Shown one piece after another: positions 56,268 to 64,000 of a DNA stretch of 64,000 nt. This stretch comes from Anadara kagoshimensis (taxonomy: Eukaryota; Mollusca; Bivalvia; Arcoida; Arcidae). The DNA is taken from the NCBI GenBank assembly GCA_021292105.1, contig CM037868.1, positions 27,548,139 through 27,612,138 on the forward strand, given 5' to 3'. Positions within the stretch are counted from its first letter, which is position 1, and each line of letters opens with the position of its first letter. The notes under the pieces are model-generated. The model worked only from the letters and a program-made list of their open reading frames with translations. It did no database searches and was not told the origin of the DNA. The translations under genes were made by a program, and so were the position numbers.

Positions 56268-57005
56268 GCTTTAAGCCACTCGAATGAAAAAACTATCAGT
56301 AACTGTTAAATTGGCAAAAATGCACAAACAATATGAAATAAAAATTGACAAAACAAATTGTAACTGCAGTAACTATTCTAAACAATACAAAGCTACAAAG
56401 AAGTATTAATTTGATCTTAAAAAGTAAACCAAACCATTTCATTTACAACAATTTAAACAATGGTCAGGTTAGAATTTCTCTAAGACCATTAGAACTAAAT
56501 CCCAGATGTCCAGGGAATTTAGAATTGTCAGTTATTGTATACTACAACAAACATGTTTTGTCCAATACAATGACATAAATTTTGACATTGTGGAATGAAC
56601 CCCGGTAAGAAAGAATGTGTGGACATATCCAGTTGTCTCTGAAGTATAATTGTTAGGCTGGAGACTCAAGGACAGACTGTAAGTACTGGAGGTAAGGACA
56701 TGTTCAAAAGTACTTGGACCACATTGCCGACTATAAATACCATTTCTGTCATATTATCATCCAGTGTCTGTGTCATATGATTTAAACTAGAGAAAAGTGT
56801 CACATATACCACGGCTTCATTTATGATGAATTGATTGAATGGGGTTTACTCTCCCACTTAAGATTATAATGCATCTCACTGATATCAATAAGTCACCAGC
56901 TACAGGTGAACCCCAAATAAAATGGCTTCATAGAAAATCTTTTACTCTTCGCTTTGTGTTTAAAACCAGAATGTTGGTATGCAGATAATCATCAATGATA
57001 AACAA
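56268..57005. other. Interval, nothing recognised
   Basis: A 77-codon frame at 56345-56578 (+) has a low-complexity N/L/I-rich composition and no recognised domain; I do not call it a gene. Confidence 0.35.
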
Positions 57006-57431
57006 AACAAGAGGCCCATTTGGCCTGATAAGCTCACCTGTTCCATAATGGCTAGCTGATAGATTTCAAGAAAATATAAATACTAAGACCCCAATGTCAA
57101 AATCTTTCATAATAGCAATGATTTGAGGCTAAAATATTGAACACAAAAATATAAAAGTAAAAAACTAGGCCATTTTGGGATTTTTGGTATATGTGACCTT
57201 GGCCCTTGAACCTAGGACTTTTATTAATATATCAAAATAATTGTGAGGTCAATACCTAATCCTCTAATATACATCCTCTAATATAATCTGCCTATACAAA
57301 AAGGTAACAGTTTTCAAGATAATTTATCATTTCAGTATTCTTACCGATCTGTGACCTTGACCTTTGAACCCATGACCTTTTTCTATACATCAAAATGACA
57401 GTTGTACCAATATCTACATTCTAATATACAT
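57006..57431 (+). mobile_element. GGCCCATGGGCC-family element, copy E, 3' part replaced by a tandem array
   Basis: It starts ACAAGAGGCCCATTTGGCCT then GATAAGCTCACCTG, and contains TGACCTTGACCTTTGAACC (about 57352-57370) and ATACATCAAAATGACAG. At the point where the family has CTAATATACATGCCTATAC, the sequence turns into TATACATTGTATACATGTAC and the 26-bp array. No 3' end is found before or after the array. Confidence 0.75.
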
Positions 57432-57986
57432 TGTATACATGTACTGGAGTTATTGTGTGTATACATGTACTGGAGTTATAGTGTGTATACATGTACTGGA
57501 GTTATTGTGTCTATATATGTACTGGAGTTATTGTGTCTATATATGTACTGGATTTATAGTGTGTATACATATACTGGGGTTATTGTGTGTATACATGTAC
57601 TGGGGTAATAGTGTGTATACATGTACTGGAGTGATTGTGTGACTGGGGTTATAGTGCGATATATGTACTGAGGTCATAGTGTGTATACATGTTATGGGGT
57701 TATTGTTTGTATACATGTACTGGGGTTATAGTGTGTATACATGTACTGGAGTTATAGTGTGTATACATGTAGTGAAATTATTGTGTTAAAATGTACTAGA
57801 CTTATTGTGTATAAATGTACTAGACGTATTGTGTTTACATGTGTAAACTTATTGTGTATACATTTACCAGACTTATTATGTATACATGCACTGAAGTTAT
57901 TATGTGTATGCATGTACTGGAGTTATTATGTGTATGCATGTACTGGTGTCTTGTGTGTATACATGTACTAGGCTTATTGTGTATAC
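57432..57986. repeat. 26/24-bp minisatellite, first segment
   Basis: The monomer is GTATACATGTACTGGAGTTA then TTGTGT (26 bp), drifting towards the 24-bp form with CTAGACTTATTGT near 57800-57986. The frames on the plus strand are by-products. It is separated from the main 24-bp array by the element at 57987-58565. Confidence 0.93.
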
Positions 57987-58565
57987 CAGTGCTCCAAGCA
58001 GGTTTTGAAAACTGGTAGCCACATGGCTAATAATTCAAAAATTTCAGTAGCCATGCCAATATTTTTGTCGCCAGGTAAAATTCTTGGTGGCCAAACCTTA
58101 TATAAATATTCTATTTAATCACACCGCCCGTCGCTACTACCGATTGAATGGTTTAGTGAGATCCTCGGATTGGTCCCACCACGGGAGGCAACTTTCGAGG
58201 CGAAGCGATGAGAAGACGTTCAAACTTGATCATTAGAGGAAGTAAAAGTCGTAACAAAACCCAAATCAAAAAGTGATTTTTGCCGTTTGGCTGCCATTAA
58301 AGCAAAATTAGATCACGGTCAGTTATGCGCTTTGAACTATAAAGTCACCTGCTTTGGTTCAAGCGCTTTTAAGATATTATTGAGGGCGAAACTATTTGTC
58401 AGGTTGGGTGACAGGTCATGAACAAAATTTCCGGATTTGTCGATTTTTAATAGCCAAACTCAAAAAAATTATTTGACATAATGGCGATCATCTGACAATT
58501 TGTAGTCGCAAAATCCGATTTTTGGTCGCAAATTTCGAGTATTTACTAGGCTACTTGGAGCACTG
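57987..58565. mobile_element. 579-bp inverted-terminus element carrying an 18S rRNA fragment
   Basis: The left end CAGTGCTCCAAGCAG and the inverse of the right end (CAGTGCTCCAAGTAG) match at 14 of 15 positions. TATAC flanks both sides (57982-57986 and 58566-58570), a possible 5-bp target duplication, although the host array is rich in this sequence. Sub-terminal GTAGCCA, TGGTGGCCA, TAGTCGCAAA and TGGTCGCAAAT repeats resemble those of hAT elements. The element interrupts the tandem array and contains no open frame. The middle holds a 139-bp piece of 18S rRNA. Confidence 0.75.
58119..58257 (+). pseudogene. 18S rRNA fragment spanning helix 44
   Basis: The segment starts TCACACCGCCCGTCGCTACT, continues with ACCGATTGAATGGTTTAGTG, and ends GAGGAAGTAAAAGTCGTAACA. 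These are universally conserved sequences of the 3' minor domain of eukaryotic small-subunit rRNA. The ends fall at the two strands at the base of helix 44, the decoding-site helix; the following GGTTTCCGTAGGTGAACC is absent. The loop region (CCACCACGGGAGGCAACTTT) differs from vertebrates, as expected for this variable part. Small changes such as GAAGACGTTC in place of GAAGACGGTC suggest it is not under rRNA constraint. It is not an rRNA gene; no other 18S, 5.8S or 28S sequence is near. Confidence 0.9.
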
Positions 58566-61500
58566 TATACATGTACCAGACTTATTGTATATACATGTAC
58601 CAGACTCATTGTGTATACATGTACCAGACTTATTGTATATACATGTACCAGACTTATTGTGTATATATGTACTGGACATATTGTGTATACATGGACCAGA
58701 ATTATTGTGTATACATGTACCACACTTATTATGTATACATGTACCAGACTTATTGTGTATATATGTACTTGTGTGAACATGGACTGGACTTATTGTGTAT
58801 ACATGTACCAGACTTATCATGTATACATGGACCAGAATTATTGTGTATACATGTATCAGAATTATTGTGTTTACACGTAGCAGACTTAATGTGTATACAT
58901 GTACCAGACTTATTGTGTATACATATACCAGACTTATCGTGTATACATGGACCAGACTTATCGTGTATACATGGACCAGACTTGTTGTGTATACATGGAC
59001 TGGACTTATTGTGAATACATGTACCAGATTTATTGTGTATACATGTACCAGACTTATTGTGTATACATGTACCAGACTTTTTGTGTATACATGGACTGGA
59101 CTTATTGTGAATACATGTACCAGATTTATTGTGTATACATGTACCAGACTTATTGTGTATACATGTACCAGACTTATTGTGTATATATGGACTGGTCTTA
59201 TTGTGTATACATGTACCAGACTTATTGTATATACATGTACCAGACTTATTGTGTATACATGTACCAGACTTATTGTGTATACATGTACCAGACTTATCAT
59301 GTATACATGGACCAGAATTATTGTGTATACATGTATCAGAATTATTGTGTTTACACGTAGCAGACTTAATGTGTATACATGTACCAGACTTATTGTGTAT
59401 ACATATACCAGACTTATCGTGTATACATGGACCAGACTTATCGTGTATACATGGACCAGACTTGTTGTGTATACATATATTGGAGTTATTGTGTATATAT
59501 GTACTGGACATATTGTGTATACATGTACCAGACTTATTGTGTGTACATGTACCAGACTAATGTGTATACATGTACCAGACTTATTGTGTATACATGTACC
59601 AGACTTATTGTGTATACACGTACCAGAATTATTGTGTATACATAGACCAGAATTATTGTGTATACATGTACCAGACTTATTGTGTATACATGTACCAGAC
59701 GAATGTGTATACATATACCAGAATTATTGTGTATACATGAACCAGACTTATTGTGTATACATGTACCAGACTTATTGTATATACATGTACCAGACTTATT
59801 GTATATACAAGTACCAGACTTAATGTGTATACATGTACCAGACTTATTGTGTATACATGTACCAGACTTAATGTGTATACATGTACCAGACTTATTGTAT
59901 ACATGTACCGGACTTAATGTGTATACATGTACCAGATTTATTGTGTATACATATAGCAGACTTATCGTGTATACATGGACCAGACTTATCGTGTATACAT
60001 GGACCAGACTTGTTGTGTATACATATATTGGAGTTATTGTGTATACATGTACCAGACTTATCATGTATACATGGACCAGAATTATTGTGTATACATGTAC
60101 CAGAATTATTGTGTTTACACGTAGCAGACTTAATGTGTATACATATACCAGACTTATCGTGTATACATGGACCAGACTTATCGTGTATACATGGACCAGA
60201 CTTGTTGTGTATACATATATTGGAGTTATTGTGTATATATGTACTGGACATATTGTGTATACATGTACCAGACTTATTGTGTGTACATGTACCAGACTAA
60301 TGTGTATACATGTACCAGACTTATTGTGTATACACGTACCAGACTTAATGTGTATACACGTACCAGAATTATTGTGTATACATAGACCAGACTTATTGTG
60401 TATACATGTACCAGACGAATGTGTATACATATACCAGAATTATTGTGTATACATGTACCAGACTTATTGTGTATACATGTACCAGACTTATTGTGTATAC
60501 ATGTACCAGACTTATTGTATATACATGTACCAGACTTATTGTATATACATGTACCAGACTTAATGTGTATACATGTACCAGACTTATTGTGTATACATGT
60601 ACCAGACTTAATGTGTATACATGTACCAGACTTATTGTATATACATGTACCAGACTTATTGTGTATACATGTACCAGACTTATTGTATATACATGTACCA
60701 GACTTAATGTGTATACATGTACCAGACTTATTGTATATACATGTACCAGACTTATTGTGTATACATATACCAGACTTATTGTGTATATATGGACTGGACT
60801 TATTGTAAATACATTTACCAGACTTTTTGTGTATACATGGACTGGCTTTATTGTGAATACATGTACCAGACTTATTGTGTATACATATACCAGACTTATT
60901 GTGTATACATATACCAGACTTATTGTGTATATATGTACCAGATTTATTGTATATACATGTACCAGACTTATTGTGTATACATATACCAGACATATTGTGT
61001 ATACATATACCAGACTTATTGTGTATACATATACCAGATTTATTGTGTATACATGTACCAGACTTATTGTGTATATATGGACTGGACTTACTGTGAATAC
61101 ATGTACCAGACTTATTGTGTATACATGTACCAGACTTTTTGTGTATACATGGACTGGACTTATTGTGAATACATGTACCAGATTTATTGTGTATACATGT
61201 ACCAGACTTATTGTGTATACATGTACCAGACTTTTTGTGTATACATGGACTGGACTTATTGTGAATACATGTACCAGATTTATTGTGTATACATGTACCA
61301 GACTTATTGTGTATACATGTACCAGACTTATTGTGTATATATGGACTGGTCTTATTGTGTATACATGTACCAGACTTATTGTATATACATGTACCAGACT
61401 TATTGTGTATACATGTACCAGACTTATTGTGTATACATGTACCAGACTTATTGTGTATACATGTACCAGACTTATTGTATATACATGTACCAGACTTATT

Positions 61501-62590
61501 GTGTATATATGGACTGGACTTATTGTGTATACATGTACCAGACTTATTGTATATACATGTACCAGACTTATTGTGTATACATGTACCAGACTTATTGTGT
61601 ATACATGTACCAGACTTATTGTGTATACATGTACCAGACTTATTGTGTATACATGTACCAGACTTTTTGTATATACATGTACCAGACTTATTGTATATAC
61701 ATGTACCAGACTTATTGTGTATACATGTACCAGATTTATTGTGTATACATGTACCAGACTTATTGTGTATACATGTACCAGACTTATTGTATATACATGT
61801 ACCAGACTTTTTGTGTATACATGGACTGGACTTATTGTGAATACATGTTCCAGATTTATTGTGTATACATGGACTGGACTTATTGTGAATACATGTACCA
61901 GATTTATTGTGTATACATGTACCAGACTTATTGTGTATATATGGACTGGACTTACTGTGAATACATGTACCAGACTTATTGTATATACATGTACCAGACT
62001 TATTGTGTATACATGAACCAGACCTCTTGTGTATATATGGACTGGACTTACTGTGAATACATGTACCAGACTTATTGTGAATACATGTACCAGACTTATT
62101 GTGTATACATGTACCAGGCTTAATGTGTATACATGTACCAGACTTATTGTGTATATATGTACTGGACTTATTGTGTATACATGTACCAGACTTAATGTGT
62201 ATACATGTACCAGACTTATTGTGTATATATGTACTGGACTTATTGTGTATACATGTACCAGACTTATTGTGTATATATGTACTGGACTTATTGTGTATAC
62301 ATGTACCAGACTTATTGTGTATATATGTACCAGACTTATTGTGTATACATGTACCAGACTTATTGTGTATACATGTACCAGACTTATTGTGTATATATGT
62401 ACTGGACTTATTGTGTATTCATGTACCAGACTTATTGTGTATACATGTACCAGACTTATTGTGTATACATGTACCAGACTTATTGTGTATACATGTACCA
62501 GACTTATTGTGTATACATGGACTGGACTTATTGTGTATACATGGACCTGATTTATTGGTATACCATGTATACATGGAACAGTTTTGTGTA
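58566..62590. repeat. 24-bp minisatellite, about 165 units
   Basis: The monomer is GTATACATGTACCAGACTTA then TTGT; GTACCAG repeats at exact 24-bp steps (61391, 61415). TACATGTA is an 8-bp palindrome within it. A variant block with TTTACACGTAGCAGAC recurs at about 58870, 59350 and 60116, 480 and about 766 bp apart, showing higher-order duplication. Since 24 is a multiple of three, frames stay open on both strands for up to 700 codons; these are not genes. Confidence 0.97.
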
Positions 62591-62732
62591 TATGTATACA
62601 CAATCAGTGTATGTTAAGTATACATTTCATGACTACTTTTTGACAGAATTTTGATTACAGGTGGTCATAAATTAGAGGGATCAGCAAATGAACCAATAAC
62701 TAAAAAAAGTATACATGTGTATGATCAGCTAA

Positions 62733-63132
62733 CAGGGTTTTTTCTGGGTATCCACAGGGTCCGGTAAAGGGACCCATTCCCAATGCAAAAAAACATACAT
62801 TATTCCCAATTTTGTAGTAAAAAATTCCCAATTAGCTATGTTTATCAATTTTTTGAAAAAAAAAATAAAAATCACAAGAGCATCAAAATCATATTCGGAG
62901 GATATCTCTTTCTGATAACGATTTCGCTCTATATTAACCCACATTTTGCTTAATGATTTATATAGAGACAAAGGGGACAGCACTATTTTGCTGTGAAACC
63001 GATATAATTTGTTCAATTACCAGTATTCTAGTGGTCTAGAATTTCTAATTTTTCCCAAAATTACATTTTTGTTGAGCATTTTCCCAATTTCATCCCAAGG
63101 TCCTTTTCCCAAAAAGGTCAGAAAAATCCCTG
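62733..63132. mobile_element. 400-bp hAT-like non-autonomous element
   Basis: The left end CAGGGTTTTTTCTG and the inverse of the right end (CAGGGATTTTTCTG) match at 13 of 14 positions. GCTAA occurs directly outside both ends and may be a 5-bp target duplication. The interior has many TTCCCAAT-type sub-terminal repeats in both halves. CAGGG termini with such repeats fit hAT-like elements. No open frame of note. Confidence 0.65.
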
Positions 63133-63176
63133 GCTAATGAACAGGAAAATAGAACATTACTACAGGTATACTATTA

Positions 63177-63248
63177 GTTATTCGAGATTTTCCCGGGTAT
63201 ACGGGACGGTCATACCATCCCGTATACTCCGGGAAAATCTCGAATAAC
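63177..63248. repeat. Near-perfect hairpin, 30-bp arms, 11-base loop
   Basis: 63177-63206 (GTTATTCGAGATTTTCCCGG onward) pairs with 63218-63248 with a single extra base in one arm. The short loop and near identity set it apart from its surroundings. Whether it is a terminal palindrome of a transposon or a structural element is unknown; neither arm resembles a tRNA or microRNA I know. Confidence 0.85.
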
Positions 63249-64000
63249 GAATTTATTACCACTTTGGTCTGATCTCGACCAACATTTGAAAATTTAAGCT
63301 TATGCTGCATTTACTGGAATATTGTAATGTGGTTTAAAATATTAGTATAAAATAATTAAATTGGAACAACTCAACAAGTTAATCTTTTCTATCAAATTTT
63401 AATTAATATTGAAAATACGGAAATATTAAATTTATTAAACATTTCTGAGATAAGTAAGTTTTAAAAAATGTCATTTATCCTATTAAAAATTATAACTCTT
63501 CAAACTGGAGCTACCCTTCATTGTACCCCTTGTGCACAAAGAATAAATTCTTCCGTCATCATTACGTCACACGAAAGACACCGCCATTTTGTCAAAATGT
63601 TTACCATTGTAAACATCCATCCAAAATACGCTTTGGTGTATTAAAGGAGTTATAATGTATGGACTACACTATGTAGATCGAAATTAGGATTGTTAGTAAC
63701 GACTCGCCTCATGTAAGTAAATGATTAATTGATTTTTAACCGTGTCATTCAAATCTTTAAAATATTAGCGTTGTTCCTTTCTCTCCAGCAGAGTAAACGG
63801 ACATGTACTTTTCGTAGGAAGCTACAGGACACATTGTCATTGGCGTGTTGTCAGCAGGCATTATTCCTGTGTTTCTCTCCTTTTCATTTTCGCGACGATT
63901 TTTTGTTAACTCTACAGTTTTCTTCACAAATTTGGCCCCTGTAGAGGATCTGTAGCCACAGAAAAAGTAGATTTCGACATTTCAAGAATTTTCACCACCC
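63249..64000. other. Interval with possible promoter motifs; no gene supported
   Basis: ATTACGTCAC (about 63561-63570, CRE-like) and CCGCCATTTTG (about 63580-63590, YY1-like) lie about 130 bp before a donor-like ATGTAAGTAAATG (63712). This could be a first noncoding exon of a gene that continues beyond the window. The 71-codon frame at 63729-63944 shows no recognised domain. Confidence 0.25.

Noticed and set aside
56345-56578. 77-codon plus-strand frame after the Tc1 relic
   Set aside because: No recognisable domain, biased to N, L and I as expected from AT-rich DNA, and no promoter or splice support.
58119-58257. A functional 18S rRNA gene
   Set aside because: Only 139 bp of the 3' domain is present, without the final 3' end, ITS or other rRNA sequence, and it sits inside an inverted-terminus element.
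60393-62603. 736-codon minus-strand frame and 536/468-codon plus-strand frames of 8-residue repeats
   Set aside because: The same artefact in the 24-bp array: three to four frames are open simultaneously on both strands, so none is evidence for a protein.
63601-63716. First exon of a gene leaving the window, with donor ATGTAAGT at 63712
   Set aside because: CRE- and YY1-like motifs are suggestive, but no coding sequence can be tied to them; left as a low-confidence note.

Overview
This is eukaryotic, AT-rich, gene-poor DNA, most likely from a bivalve mollusc. The inference rests on GT-AG splicing in one small gene, tRNA-derived SINEs, fossil DNA transposons, and five copies of an interspersed element with the GGCCCATGGGCC start and repeated TGACCTTGACC motifs that I associate with bivalve genomes. 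No bacterial or organellar features are visible. About 40 of the 63 kb of real sequence is tandem repeat, so nearly all long open frames here are by-products of repeats.

Layout. 1-3988: one candidate two-exon gene for a small secreted protein (546-1497), a MITE, microsatellites and a tRNA-like SINE head. 3989-18270: a 38-bp satellite of about 370 units with a higher-order copy offset of about 8.2 kb. 18271-19270: exactly 1000 N, a scaffold gap. 19271-32457: a 51-bp satellite of about 258 units in roughly three 4.2-4.3 kb higher-order blocks; each monomer holds an 8-bp inverted repeat. 32862-33722: a 47-bp minisatellite. 33723-36956: AT-rich DNA with one interspersed element and foldback repeats. 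36957-42762: a 58-bp minisatellite of about 100 units abutting a 28-bp minisatellite (42763-44520). 44521-57430: a transposon graveyard with nested elements: a hAT-like element inside a palindromic MITE, a 6.2-kb pair of inverted termini, four copies of the GGCCCATGGGCC family, a SINE with a clean 14-bp target duplication, and a dead Tc1/mariner copy. 57432-62590: a 26/24-bp minisatellite split by a 579-bp inverted-terminus element that carries a helix-44 fragment of 18S rRNA. 62590-64000: another short hAT-like element, a near-perfect hairpin and unannotated DNA.

The most notable items are the 18S helix-44 fragment carried by a mobile-element-like unit (58119-58257 within 57987-58565), the nuclear-receptor-like motifs repeated every 145 bp in the interspersed family, and the two large higher-order satellites that meet only at an artificial gap. 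Around that gap single-base indels are frequent, so the assembly there should be treated with caution. Apart from the small secreted protein I see no gene likely to be functional.
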